This document shows, one piece after another, positions 23,600 through 35,778 of a stretch of DNA of 64,000 bases. Both the position numbers and the translations under genes were made by a program. The stretch lies in NCBI GenBank assembly GCA_032164295.1, contig JAJHTX010000007.1:248001-312000 (forward strand), given 5' to 3'. How positions within the stretch are numbered: the stretch's first letter is position 1; each line of letters starts with the position of its first letter. This DNA comes from Inonotus obliquus (taxonomy: Eukaryota; Basidiomycota; Agaricomycetes; Hymenochaetales; Hymenochaetaceae). The notes under the pieces were generated by a model. The model worked only from the letters and a program-made list of their open reading frames with translations, had not been told where the DNA came from and made no database searches.

Positions 23600-24843
23600 A
23601 TATCACGAATCCCCGATCTAACTTATCATCTCGCATTATGGTATTTCTGTAGTCATTATATTAGTTAGATGTATGTTTGTAACTTTGAATAGACCTTCAA
23701 CTTGAATCACCAGCTACCATCAACAGGCTATTCCGCTACGGGAGTCCTTGTTGTTTCCGCATGCCATCGTCCATTATTAGATATCGGAAACCGTGTGAAT
23801 CGAGTTCATCATACCAACGAAAAAATGACGATTCAACCTTGCCGAAGTCAAGTCGCACCCCGCCCCAAGCCGAGGACTACTTGGTTATCTTGAGAGAGTT
23901 CATCACTATGCCGCAGTTGGCAGGCTAACGAAGAGAAGAGGTTTTGAGTGATAGATCGCAACTTGTGCGGAGGTCATGGTGTGGTGCGAGGTCAACTTTG
24001 GATCATAACGACGGACGTGAAATGAAGTGACCTCGTGACTGCCGTGGGAATATGGTTCTCCTGAGAGTTCTTTCACTCTTGTTGCCGTCTTCCTAACAGC
24101 GCATGAAGGAGGAATCAAAGATCATCAACCATCTATCCAAATATCAACCAAGACCACGCACCTGAAGAGCCGAGAATCCGCAATGATGACTTGATAAATA
24201 AAGCATCTTACCTGATCTCCGTGTCCTAGACTCCAGGTCGTTTTGAATTGGGCGGGCAGGTGGCTGGCTGCACCCCATTGATCGAGGATTGTACGGTCAA
24301 GACCCCCCTGCTGAAAAAGTTCAGAAATCCCAAATCGGTTTCGTCTTGGTATTAGGTTTAGGAAGGAGTAACCTGAAGGAATTCATATATGGTTGCGTTA
24401 GGAATCGTAATCTTGGATGAGGAGAGAGAGAGAGAGAGAGAAGAATGGAAGCTGGGTAGACTAGACGAACAATGATCCATATCCATATTTTCAAATCCAC
24501 TTGCTCGTGCCCTATTTTCAGGCATTCAATGCATTGAATATGCATCTTCATATTTCAGCGAAGGCAAATCGAAACAAAGAAAAGGCAACAATGAAATACA
24601 ATTGGGGATTTTTTGTACATTCAACATCAATATCAATACTGATTTTCCGAGTCCATCGAGTCGTCAGATTGGGAATGCTTTCAAAGCCTTGAAGGGAGTC
24701 AGTAAGGTGACTTTGACAATGGAGCAGCTAATCAGCTCAATGACGAAGGTGAGTTCTTGAATATGATACTTCCAAACCATCCTCCACACATCCAAGACCC
24801 AATCCACAACCCATCGACTACCTAAGCTGCCTTAACAGCCTCC
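23600..24843. other. Intergenic, nothing recognised apart from a GA repeat
   Basis: Convergent 3' flanks of the second P450 and CDC37. The short frames at 23,702-24,118 and 24,321-24,692 carry no signature. A GA dinucleotide tract lies at about 24,422-24,441. Confidence 0.5.
24422..24441. repeat. (GA)n microsatellite
   Basis: About ten consecutive GA units in the P450-CDC37 intergenic region. Confidence 0.85.
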
Positions 24844-26614
24844 TTAAACGTCTGTATCCTCATCCTCAAATTCCTCATCGGCTTCATCTCCAGAATCACC
24901 ATCTTCCTCCCTCTCCACACCTCCCAACCAACCCTTCTCATCCTTCCTACCCCTCCCCGTCTCGTCCCTAATCCCAGAATCCGCAAAACTCAAAATGCCC
25001 GTACTATCAAGAAGCTTAACAACCTCCTCCGCCTCGCTCACTTTCATACTCCCCAAAACCTTATTCACATTCTCCAATTTCTGACTCCTCAAAGCGTCTT
25101 TAAGATCTTGCGAAAACCCATCGAACACTTCCCAACGCATTTGTAAGGCTCGACGAACTTGATTGATGTCGAGGCTTTCGGCAGCTGGACCTTCGAGTTC
25201 CAGGTGTTCGGGTGGTGGACCGTCTGGAACGATAAAACTGATTTCCGAATCGTCACCCTGAGCGAAGAGCTGTATTTGTTCTTCTCCTCCTCCCTCTCGT
25301 TCTTCAGCTTCTATAGCAACAACCCGATTCTTAATATGCGCATACGTATCCTCCACATCCTTCTGGAATACCGCAGCCGCTCTTGGATCTCCGGCTGTCA
25401 TACGTTTGAAGAATAACCCAACACCATCCGGTCCAAGTTTCTCGCAGTATTGGATGAGAAGGGATTGATGAACGCATTGTTTGGCGTATTTGTGTTTTCC
25501 TTCGCGTTCGGATCTGAAAGCTTGTACGAGTAGTGCGTCTGATGCACCAGCAACATAGACGTCACGATGATCCTGGATGAAGTGGAAGGACTGTTCGTAT
25601 CCTCTTAAGGGAAGTTTGGAGAACTCGATGAGGGAAGGTGTCATTTCAGGTACCTCTTCGTCTTCGTCCTCGTCTTCGTTGGCGTCTGAAGGTTTTGAAG
25701 TGGAAGGGCCGGGAGGAGAGGTCTGAGAGGCGAGTGCGGCAATTTGGGCTTGTTCGACGCCCTTTGGGTTGATAACTTCAATATCCGTCTTTTTCTCCGT
25801 CTTCGTCTTCGCATCCTTAGCGCCTTTGACGGGTTTAGGTTCCGGTTTAGGTGGCGTGTACTACACGGGAGTAGTAAACTCAGCTTGGTCTCCACCAAGC
25901 AAGAGAACGAAAAAAAACTCACATGCGACTCAAACCCTTCACGAATATCCTCACTCGTAATCTTCCTCTTCTTTTCCTCCTCTTCCTCAGCAAGCTCTGC
26001 CTTCTTCTTCTCCGTCTCCTCACCAAGCTTAGCCACATGCCCCTTCAAACTCGCTACAAGCGACTCTCTTAAACGTTCTTCATTCCCGCTACCAGCGCTA
26101 GTCAACCCTTTCTCCTTGGCTTCATCAAACACCTTCAACAGTAATGCTAGAATCATCTCATCGTATGTGATCTTCCTCGGTGAATCGAATTTCGGAGCGT
26201 CAGGCGATGGATTTGTTTTGAGACGCTCGACGATAGCAGAGAAGTGAGCTGGTGCATCAGATGCGCCGTGTACCTCTTCTGTAATCGTACGCAGACGCGG
26301 GAGGAGGATTTCGTTGGTCTCAATCTCAATTTTGAGCTGATTGATTTTAGCATTTCGTGCTGCACGTTTTTCGTGGAGGTCTCGTTGCTTCCAGCTGTTG
26401 TTCATAAGCGCCGGATGTATTTTAGACGGTGTTGCATCTAAGTGATCTCATGGATGGACGTACGCGACTAGAGAACGATGGTCTACGTTTGGATGTCCTT
26501 CGATATCCGAATCATCTGAGACCTGGATGAGAGATGCTGGTTAACGATGGTGCATACAGCGAATGAATTGAGGCGTACCTCTAGTTTGTCCCATTTCGAG
26601 TAATTCAGCGGCAT
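24844..26614 (-). CDS. CDC37: Hsp90 co-chaperone Cdc37
   Basis: Kinase-loading Hsp90 co-chaperone, cytosolic. Four exons (26579-26614, 26464-26522, 25923-26394, 24844-25860) join in frame to 527 residues. The N-terminus MPLNYSKWDKLEVSDDSDIE is diagnostic for Cdc37 and carries the conserved casein-kinase-2 serine context (SDDSD). HPNVDHRSLVAWKQRDLHEKR follows, then a long charged coiled coil (EETEKKKAELAEEEEEKKRK). The middle domain includes SFHFIQDHRDVYV and YCEKLGPDGVGLFFKRM. The C-terminal domain holds VRRALQMRWEVFDGF and ends in an acidic tail. A linker of Pro/Lys/Glu residues (YTPPKPEPKPVKG) links the domains. Length is normal for fungi. Single copy; 3' ends of this gene and the second P450 converge. 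Confidence 0.95.
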
Positions 26615-27435
26615 GTTGATACCGATTTAGTATTGCTATCTTGCCACTGGTGAGATTGTTATGAGTTATTTGCAGAGGGGGAGCGAGGTGGATGCTTTGG
26701 GCTAAGGAGCGTCCTTGTATAAGAATGTCGCCACAGGACGGCTAAAGAGCGTCGATCAATGGCTGATATAGGCAGAATATTCCAGAAATCAACAAGCAAC
26801 AGCCACAAGCAGCCATGAAAAACAAAGGCCTTGTTGTATTCTCATCAACATCAACCGTCTTCCATCTTCGAGCTCCCATTGTCTGGTACCATGTCGCTAC
26901 GCTGCCCAATCATTGTATTCTTATTCGGTTTCTATCCTTTGTCGGACAGTTGATAAGCGCCGCAAGGATTGTACTTGGCTGCACAGACCTACACAGACTA
27001 CAAACTGGACAGAAGCAAGGATCAGGCTTCGCAATGTTCGAAAAGGCGGTGTTATTCTGTGCTATAGCCAACCACTTATCGTTATTCTCAACTTCTAGTC
27101 GGCTGGAGCTCAGTCTAACATAGTCCTAATAAAACCATGTTCGTGGGACTTCGCGATTTATTCTTGACGTACTCCCGAGGGTGCGTTCTTTCGATACTTT
27201 ACAGCCTAACATCGCCTGCACTGTATTCCAGTGCGAGCTTCTTGATTACACTCCCAGTCTATTCTTAAGTACCAGGATACATAGGTCCACCTCGTTTGAT
27301 AAACATAGTATTCTGTACGAAGAAACCATAAATGTATAGAACCTTGTATAGAAAGCATGATCGAAACCGTAATGCGATGTACTAGTTTACATTATTGAAT
27401 GAGCATCTCTCGGATGGTTCTATAAACGAAGGCGC
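26615..27435. other. Intergenic, nothing recognised
   Basis: Separates the 5' end of CDC37 from the 3' end of heme oxygenase. The plus-strand frame at 26,815-27,123 has no motif and no support as a gene. Confidence 0.5.
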
Positions 27436-28672
27436 TCAATGATGAGGCTGATGCTCTAATCCCAGAAACCTCGAAGCATGATCTCCAATCCAGGTCCACA
27501 AATCCTCCAGTTTAGAATACCCACGCGCACCCGTATAACCCGCAGTAACCAATATAAAATGCGCCAATCCAACGGCAAGAGCAACAGCAATGACCGAAGA
27601 AACCGAGAAGTAGTTCTCTCGAGGAACGTTAACCGACGAAGGAGGTTGAAGAGGTGAATATGATTTTGTTTCTTTGCCCTTGGCCGTCCCGTTGAGTTCA
27701 CTGTGAACTTCCGATTCTGGAGGTGGCGTTGGTGGGAGAGAAGGATTGCCTAACGCCGCATTTGTGGGTTCCTGGGAAACTGATTTGGCGTTTGAGGGAG
27801 CACGGAGAGTAGTAAAGAGACCCATATTAAGCTCGAATGCTTTTATAGCCTCCTCCGCTATAGCCTCTGTTCATTTGCTATGATTAAAAATATTTGAATG
27901 TGAGAAAGTTGCAGGCTTACGTTTCCTATCCGGGTCATCGCCTCCACCCGCATTCATACCAGACCGGAACCAGTCCTTTATGCGACGCATGTCCCCCGCA
28001 GTAGCAGCTCCTCCTCCGCCCAATTTCTGAAAACCATAGAACTGTGTACCCTTCCCATCTTCATCGTCGCTCGTTCCGTAGGCCTTTGCAATATTCCTTC
28101 TAATGACTTGACCACCACTCAAATCTCCGAGGTATCGGACGTATGAATGTGCGAGTAAGGGAGAAGGGTCGGGTGCCTCGTTCGCGAGATATTGGACGCG
28201 TGAGACGTAAGCGGTGAAAGCTTCAGGAGGTGATGTGATCAGTGACTGGTGTAAGGGGTGAGAAGTCCATGAGGTTTCCGGAACGGAAAGAAGGTGGGCG
28301 ATGTCGGAAGCGATGCTTGGCGCACGCGCGAGAAGCGTAGGGTTGTAGGTCGGCGAAAGCGCTGGATGCGAGCTGTGTTTCTCTAGGCCTTCTTCCAATG
28401 CACTGTGTCCACGTACAGACGCGTCATGGTGTAGTTGTTAGCACACAACCCGAGGTGGCAAAATGGGATGTGGCGCGAAGGAACACTCACTAATAAACGT
28501 AGTAAAGCATGATCAAAAATCGAACATATTCGTCCTTATCCAATTCTCCACGGGTAAGCCAAGCTGCACCTTGAGAATGTTCCGCCTGCTCGTGAGCCTC
28601 GCTGGTTGCAATCTTGAGGAGCGTTGCGAGGGGTTGTGAATAGTCTACGCTACCATTCTCCGTTGATGACAT
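27436..28672 (-). CDS. Heme oxygenase, C-terminally membrane anchored
   Basis: Cleaves heme to biliverdin, iron and CO. Three exons (28491-28672, 27921-28402, 27436-27866) join to 364 residues. The ATG at 28672 is the first in-frame ATG; the frame upstream opens only with TTG. The proximal heme-ligand histidine lies in IATSEAHEQAEHS (residues about 20-32). MLYYVYYALEEGLE and the distal-helix signature YVRYLGDLSGGQVIRRN follow, then QFYGFQKLGG and IKDWFRSGMN. A Ser/Pro/Thr-rich linker precedes a hydrophobic C-terminal helix (VSSVIAVALAVGLAHFILV) and a short luminal or cytosolic tail, so the enzyme is likely tail-anchored in the ER like animal and yeast forms. Longer than yeast Hmx1 because of the linker. 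Confidence 0.92.
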
Positions 28673-30128
28673 CTCTACAGCACTAAGAAGCGTCGAAGAA
28701 GAGTAGGCTTCGATGTACGATGGTCCCAGGAGAGATGATGGTGGTAGGGGACGAGACAGAGATGAAAACAGCAAAGGCGTTTAAACCTACGGCAACCAGT
28801 TGCGGTGAGATGGCGTATAACTTGTCTTATCTGATTATACTTTTAAGGAAGAAATAGACACGTGCTTGATGACGTGATTCACTCCCATCAGCGACGGAGT
28901 CTTGTCCCGTCACCTCCCGTCACACTGGACCCTTGTACTGTATGGCGTGACGTGTGGTCCTAATCACGCGAGAGTGACACCATACCATTCATTCGAGGTC
29001 GCCGCTCTTCGAGTTACCTCGACTGGGATGCTCGACCATCTGCTTTGCCGTTGTTTCCTCGTCTGATGTTGTCCACGGGAGTCCCAATAAGTCGACGTTA
29101 GCACCGTCTGCTGGACTGAATGCTCGGATGTCTTCTCCGCTTCCTTCAAACAGAGACGATTCATATATTTATTCCATGCGCTGTATCCTGGTGAGTTATT
29201 CACGGTACGTTTTTGATAAAGAAAGTGAGCGAATGTACCAAGGAACGGCTTCCCTCGACTTGCATCCGCCACCCCATGGCCTAGGGGACACATACGTTGC
29301 ACTTTCTTTACCCAAAATTCTCCACAACTACTCTCTGTTTTCGTGAAGGCTACGCGGTCCCTTTATCATGAATACCGATTGACTGAACTCATTGCCAAAC
29401 CTGTGCCTTGCTTCTCTTTCAACCCGACCAATCAACAATCGGATCAATGGATGCTGGTAATGTAGAGCAGTTATGATGCTTCGGTTCCTTCTCTTAATCT
29501 TACTGATGCGCTTCTTGATTTTTGTTGACTTTGCGTTCTAATTTTTGCGACTGCTCTTGTCTCTGGTTGTCTGCCTGAAGTCACCTATATCGACCTCTTA
29601 TAGCACTCGGAACTATCTTTGCCTGCCTTGCAATGCGCAGGTGAGGAATAGGGTACTGGCCTGGTGTAGCAATATACTCGCTGGTTGCGATAGTACTCAT
29701 GAGAACCTTCAAGTCCCCCGTCTAACGAGCGCCGACTGTCAGCCTCGACGTGCGAAGCTGTTACAGTTACTCGAAATCAATGTGCGAAGTAGGGTAATGA
29801 AACAGAGCACCTAACTGATCCGACCGACGTGTCCTTATCCCACGTTTTATATCCCCTGTGTATTTTGCTTACCTTTATCTATGACAAGACTTATCGAAAC
29901 GGCATGCAGTCCAATTATAAACCACGCTGTCGCATTCATGCTGATCTGAGCCAGAGCCGGAAGCCAACTGTGGTGGATTCTCAAAGAACGGCTGAACTCG
30001 GCATCGAAAAACCAAGTGTCAGCCACCTAGTTGAAGGACTATACTACTTGATTCACTTTCCTTCGCTCATTCGACTTCAGGAGCCGGCTCCGCTGTCCTT
30101 TGCTATCAGATCTCTCAGCTAACTCATC
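28673..30128. other. Divergent intergenic region, nothing recognised
   Basis: Between the divergent heme oxygenase and alginate-lyase-type genes. Several short frames on both strands (for example 28,964-29,302 minus and 29,545-30,122 plus) show no domain, no conserved exon structure and no counterpart elsewhere in the window. Confidence 0.5.
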
Positions 30129-32412
30129 ATGCTATCGTACGTCAGAATTCTCTTCATCCTCGCTGTGTTGGTCCTGCGTGTTTCCGGTAAGCACAAGTTC
30201 CTCGGATATTCAACGTACTAATACACGTACCGATCCTTCACAGCGGGCGGAAACGATTGGGTCAGTCCTAGTTTCGTTCTGAAGAAATCCGGAGCAACTG
30301 GAGCACAGAAGACGATTACAAGCTACGCTAGATCAAGCGCGAACAAAGGGCCTTGGAGTTCGTCGTTCTTTTGTCATTATAGATCACCTTCGTCTAATAA
30401 TCTGGTATTTGTAGCCGTTTACGGGGGAGATGGAACTATTCTACCGCCTGATAACGACAGGAAGGATTATTTGAGCTGGGCTCCATAGTAAGAGTCTACT
30501 TTCAGTTTCGCTTTGAAGACATTTTGATTCTCGTATAGTCATTGGCCGAACTGCAATTGGTGTCAGGGTGGTCGAGCCCACCTGAGTACAGGCGGAAATC
30601 GTACGAATACCGACGGTGTGACAAACAATAGCACAGAGTTGGTCCCTGCCGAAGACGGAGGGGATTTCACGTACGGAGATGACGATGGCGGAGACTATGG
30701 CGACGATGAACAGGTCGATGGGGACGAGGATGGTGATGATAGTGACGAGGATGACTTGATTGATTCGGTCGTCCCTGTTAGCTTTTCCATACCACTCGCG
30801 AATCGCAAGATGATCAAAAGGTCAAGAGCTGCGTTTCCGGTCCAAGTCAAGCGCGATGTCCAGCAAAGGCTTTTGGAAACAAGCGATGTCCTCGGTCAAG
30901 AGGATTTGCCCTCGCTTCCAACAGCACTCCCGGGCGATGAATCCGCTTCAACTTCGGATGCGGCTGTGTTTAGCGCAAGCGAGACGGGAGTTGAGAATGC
31001 GAGGAAGACGTCAGCACCAAAGCCAAAGGGGAAGACCACACACAAGGCTGCACCAACAAAGACAAAAGGGAGCAGCGGGACTTGCACACCGTCTCCCACA
31101 AAGAGTCTGGCACCTAGTGCGAGTAAGTCATTGGTCCTTAAAGCTCTGTGAGATTCTCATGTCCTATTCTCAAGCTTGGACCACCTGTAAGTACGTAGTG
31201 CGGGATGGGAAGGTTAATCCGGACGTTCGTCAGCTGCACGGCGTGCAAGCCATTGCGGATGCTAGCCAGTCGATCATCTACAATGCCATAGCTAGCGTTC
31301 TCAGTGGCTCCGTGACATACGCTCAATCGGCCGCGAATGATATAAACGTCTTCTTCCTCGACTCGCAAACGGGAATGCGCCCTCGCATTTCGTATGGGCA
31401 GGTCATCCGCGGGCCGCAGAAACAGACTGGACAGTACCTAGGCGTCCTTGATTTTCGCGGTATGGTCAAAGTTTCCAATGCTGTTCTTATTCTGCAAGCG
31501 ACGAAGTCACCTGCATGGACTTCTGCGTTGGATTCAAAGATGCAGGCTTGGACGGCGCAATACGTGCAGTGGCTAGAGACAAGCGCCATTGGGACGAAGG
31601 CAATTTCGTCACCAAAGTTAGTATCACTTCTCATGATACATCTCGTCAAAGTATTTACCAGATATCCGTTTAGCAACCACGGCACGTTTGCAGCGAATCA
31701 GGTCGCCGCGATGCATATTCTCGCTGGGGACAAGACCGCGGCAGCTGCTGCGCTCAAGTCATACTTTAGCGGTCAGTTTCTTGACCAGATCGCAGCATCA
31801 GGCGAACAACCCTTCGAGGCGGTGCGTACGCGGCCCTTTCATTATCGCTGTTTCAACCTGGAAGCAATGATCGTAAGTGACAAATTAGGCACGGTTTTCA
31901 TGTTAAAGCTGACACATCCACAGACGAACGCGAAACTCGGAGACGAACTTGGCTTGGATTTCTGGACCGCCAAATCGAAGTATGGTGCGACGATAAAGGA
32001 CGCCCTCGACTTTGTCATGAAAAAAGGTCCAGGTAAAGAGAATGTGGCTGATATCTTCCCCCACGTAGCGACCATCGCCGCTGTGTATGGAGATCCGGGT
32101 GGAAAGTACATGGCGTACCTCAAAAAGATGGACTCCCATTACATGACCGCGCCGTACTACTACTACGATCAACCAGCGGTCCTAAGTCGGACGGCGACTT
32201 CTAAAAAGGCGGAGAGCGAGCTAGTTGAAATGCTTATGGATCCAGACGAGCAAGAAACGTTTGAAGCAAAAGACGCCGATAGCGCTTCAGACGCAGAACC
32301 ACTTCTGTCTTGGGAGTGTCCGTCAGTGTTTAAAACATCTTTGGAAGTTCAGCTGGATGATGGGGTGTTCGTGACTTGCGATGAGCTCGAGCCATTCTAT
32401 GGCGACATATAG
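30129..32412 (+). CDS. Secreted protein with alginate-lyase-type (PL5/PL38-like) domain
   Basis: Six exons (30129-30186, 30244-30487, 30539-31122, 31175-31616, 31662-31872, 31924-32412) join to 675 residues. A signal peptide (MLSYVRILFILAVLVLRVSA) starts it. Residues about 22-130 form a Trp/Cys-containing segment of unknown fold, followed by a very acidic low-complexity stretch (DDDGGDYGDDEQVDGDEDGD) and a Lys/Pro/Ser/Thr linker. The C-terminal half is an alginate_lyase-family (alpha/alpha toroid) domain: VNPDVRQLHG, SQSIIYNAIASVL, FFLDSQTGMRPRISYGQVIR, the catalytic-type NHGTF, GEQPFEAVRTRPFHYRCFNL and LDFWTAKSKYGATI. Likely cleaves a uronate-containing polysaccharide outside the cell; the exact substrate cannot be told. 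Two introns (45 and 51 bases) are multiples of three without stops. Confidence 0.82.
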
Positions 32413-32859
32413 GTGACACGGCAAATAGGACTTTATAACGTAGACAGCAAAGACAGTGGTATACTTACGTAAGTGACGAAGTACGACATTATGTAAATTG
32501 CTAGTGGGCCGCAATTTGACTTCGCTCACGATTGTGCACTTAATGGTGTTGCGACCACCGCATCGCGAGGAGGCGTCCCACAAGTCCGCTCGCGACATAT
32601 CAATTATCTTTAGTTCTGAGGAAGTCGATTTGTCCAGGTAATGGTTTGAAATGTTGACAATCGCAATGGCATGTTGGGTGTAGCGGCTTAATGACTGGAC
32701 TCCTCACGACTCGCAGTTCCTCATCGTCGCTAAGTGCTGCTTATATGACATTGTCAGAATACAGTCAATACTTTCACGCTACTCTCCCCGGTCTCTGATG
32801 CCCTGGCATGTTCCGTTCATTCACGACACCCGAGAATGACAGTGTCTACTTTCCCTGGC
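32413..32859. other. Intergenic boundary of the right array
   Basis: 3' flank of the alginate-lyase-type gene. Nothing recognised. Similarity to right-array units begins after about 32,860. Confidence 0.45.
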
Positions 32860-33220
32860 TGTCCACACCTCCTCCGTACAATCGGGTGTTATCTGAGTTC
32901 TGTGTTGATCACTTCGGTAAACGGATTATTCCAGCTTTCTTTCGTCTTGTCTAGCCCCAAGGACGCAGGACGCAAGACTCAAGACTCAAGACTCAGCACG
33001 TCGGGACCTCGCCAGGACCTCGCCGGGGACCATGCTCCCTTGGGAAGGAGCTGAGTTTGGTCGATATTGGCATCACACCGTGGGTTATTGGCGAATAAGT
33101 CGTCGGGGAACACAGTAGGTTCGAGAGAGCTGAGGTCTCGAATGCATGGAACGAGTGGACTGGATTGTCGGAGAGCGAGATAGCGTGTTGAAGGGTTTTG
33201 TTATGATGCTTGGATGGTTG
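32860..33220 (-). pseudogene. Opposite-strand companion ORF relic (unit R1)
   Basis: Minus-strand remnant upstream of R1, matching the companion ORF best preserved at 43831-44223: the HAI(A/T)LLxRSxPFIP-like block near 33,130-33,190, the CDDDV-like block near 33,070 and an EKAGI-like block near 32,930. Frame changes and a short repeat expansion near 32,975-33,025 break it. Confidence 0.35.
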
Positions 33221-34087
33221 GAGACGTACAGAGCAAGGAACACTACGCTGATATCTACAGACGGTACCTGTGCCTGTGAGACAGAGCGCAGAGTGAGGTC
33301 ACGAGAGCTACGAGGGAAGCGAAGCTATGGAATGACTCTTCCAGCCCAGGTCAGATGTAAACTTGCAGTATTGGTGAAGGGCACGAGGCAGAAATGGGTA
33401 GCTTCGCAGAATGAAAACGAGTGATGGGCGCACGACAAATCTGTGACATACCGTTCAGAGCGTGTTTGCAGTCGATGCGAGAAATACTTTGTCACATTGG
33501 TGTAATTGCACACGTGATGGGTCACAGTAACGTGGCTTCAGAGGAGGCTGCCACCGCGCTCATACATATCTGAACAGTGCCTTCTACTCGCGTCCATGCA
33601 TCGTTCGTCGAGCGTCTCATTCAAGTCGAGGTGATATCTTTCTATATTATCGCGTGTGCCATCTCACCTCCCTTCCCCAGATTCTTGTGGTAAAGGGTTT
33701 CTGTTTTGTAGTACAAAGATGGTGATTCCACTGGCAACGTTTCTGGTGGAAACTATTGATTGCTTGCATCTACAAAGTCTCCAAGCTTACAATCTTGAAA
33801 CGTTGAAACGATGGTTCTTTCTCGTTACTCTGATGTCTCCGGGTGACTCTCGTTGTACCCGCCTCTTCATCTCGACTCTCGCTGACTAGCCAATAGACGG
33901 ACTTTGAAAGTGTTCTAATCTGATCTGAGACAAAGATGAAATCGTGGTGCTTGAATGCGCAGCGAGGCCAAATGCAGCGCATAGGGACCATAGCCCGGGA
34001 ATATAAACGCAATGTCCCTTGTGGCAATCTCAGATCTTTACACCCCCATAACCGAAACTCAGCTTTTCTGCATACTCTGCTTCACAA
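33221..34087 (+). promoter_or_regulatory. R1 upstream region: CACGTG motif and TATA box
   Basis: CACGTGATGGGTCACAGTAA starts at 33511, exactly 577 bases before the R1 ATG (the same distance as for R2). A TATAAA lies at 34002-34007, about 85 bases before the ATG. The short frames in this stretch are not supported as genes. Confidence 0.5.
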
Positions 34088-35778
34088 ATGACCCTTGCTA
34101 TTAGATCGGATGTTGATCCTATTGATCCCAGTCAACTCCCTTTTGTTGTGAGGGAAGTTGTCATGGACTCGTACTTTGATGTAGCCATCCTCAGCGTCCT
34201 TGTCTATGATACGCGTGAGCATGTACTCTAGCAATTTCCGAGAAAACACTGACAGCTGCGAAAGTAATCACGTTGGATAAAGAGGTATCAAAATCTTCCA
34301 GTCATCTTTTGGATTGTGAAGAAATAACTGTCCGACAATCTAGGCAAGGTATTTCTGGGTTCGTCTACCAATCTTCTGTCATTATCCAAGGGGCACACTG
34401 ACCGTTGGGCTGATATAGAAACTTCCGCAACGACCAGTCGATTTTGTATATTTTATGGAAAGTATAGGCCTTTGTAAATACGAAATGGTGCTAAAGAACA
34501 TACCAGAATCGCTACATCGGAATCCTCGGTGCTATTTCCAGACTCTATTGTAAGTTGGTTGATTTACTGGTCACTGCGGTAAGACTAGATTGGAACACGA
34601 AAGGGAACACGCAAGGGGACTCGTTTTCTGCATCACTTCCCTTGTGAGTTCGATCGTAGAAAATTGTTTGACCGCTAATCAATTCAGACTAGGTGTACGT
34701 CACCAAACCTCATCAGCTCAGATGTGAGAAGAATGACGTAATTCAGGTAATTTTGCTGAATGGACTCTCAATATGTCCAGTGAGTACTGTCACGCGTTCT
34801 GAAACTTATGGCTCACTATTGACTAGACTGGATAACCATCATTTCAATCGACTGTAAACAGTTCAAGGTCTCCTTCTCTTGCTCATACTCACCCTCTGGA
34901 TAGATATCCTAATGATTCGTGTACTTGCGCTGTACTCGCAAGGTGGGATATAGTTGCTTGCGATACGCCGTGCTTACACACAACAGATAGGACATTGGCC
35001 CATTTCTTGAAAACGTTGCTGGTGTTGGAGGCCGCGTCTAAACTAGGATTGATGATTTATGGAATTGTACTACAACGCAGTATGTCATATGTTTATTGGA
35101 TTGAATAGAGTATCTTGCCTTGCTTTCAGATGCGGTTGGCGGGTTCGGAACTATGACGTTCTGTGGTACTGACAATATTCCTCTGTGGCATCTTGGAGTG
35201 GCCGACTGGTGAGCAATTCAGGGCAATCTAAACAAGTACTCATCTCTATTTAGGCTCATCCCAATGGTATACGGAATGATTCTCATGGTGCTAGCACTGT
35301 ACAAGGCCGCAGATTACTGGAGGATGTCCTTTGGGTTCAAGGGATTCACGCTTGTGAAAGTTCTCATACAGGACCAAGTGATGTACTATTCTCTGTAAGT
35401 ATGCCCCTTCGTTACCATACTCATCATCTGACAATGTACTCCAAAGCGTCATCGCCTGCTCTGTGTTTGCCATTCTACAGTTCAGAGTATGGGTTTCGAA
35501 CGTCTTCCTGTCCGATGTGCTGTGCAGTCTTGCAAACCCTGCACTTCTCAGCGTTCTCGGCAGTCGAATGTTGTTCAACCTGAAGGAGGCTGGAGAACGA
35601 GGCGAGAACGAGGGAACGAGCTACGGATCTCCATCGAGTACTATAAGCGAGATGGATTTCGCCGAGCCTGCCAACCCGCAAAGGTACGTTCTTCATTTGC
35701 ATTTCTAATATGCAGAATATCTGATCATTGTTTAGAGAAAGTGGGACGGAGAGTGTTGGAAGCGCGGAAAATGCTTAA
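34088..35778 (+). CDS. DUF6533-type integral membrane protein (right array R1)
   Basis: First right-array copy. The ATG at 34088 opens MTLAIRSDVDPIDPSQLPF. Exon blocks follow the family order through TLDKE, RYFW, the NRY exon, KPHQLRCEKNDVIQ, ILMIRVLALYS, KTLLVLEAASKLG, TMTFCGTDNIPLW, VLALYKAADYWRMSFGFKG, RMLFNLKEAGERGENEG and a 13-residue acidic tail (ESGTESVGSAENA) ending in TAA. The donor after the VDFVYF exon reads GAAAGT instead of GTAAGT, which would hinder that splice. From 34921 to just past the stop the sequence is identical by eye to R7, while the 5' part resembles R5, so this is a chimeric, recently converted copy. Function unknown. Confidence 0.7.

Noticed and set aside
28964..30122. 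Possible genes between heme oxygenase and the lyase gene
   Set aside because: Frames are short, lack conserved splice structure and give no recognisable sequence on either strand.
30896..32172. Minus-strand ORFs within the alginate-lyase-type gene
   Set aside because: Shadows of a well-supported coding exon series on the plus strand.
32940..33030. Short GACTCAAGACTC / GACCTCGCC repeat as a functional tandem array
   Set aside because: Only two or three imperfect units; it lies in a decayed companion relic and looks like local slippage.
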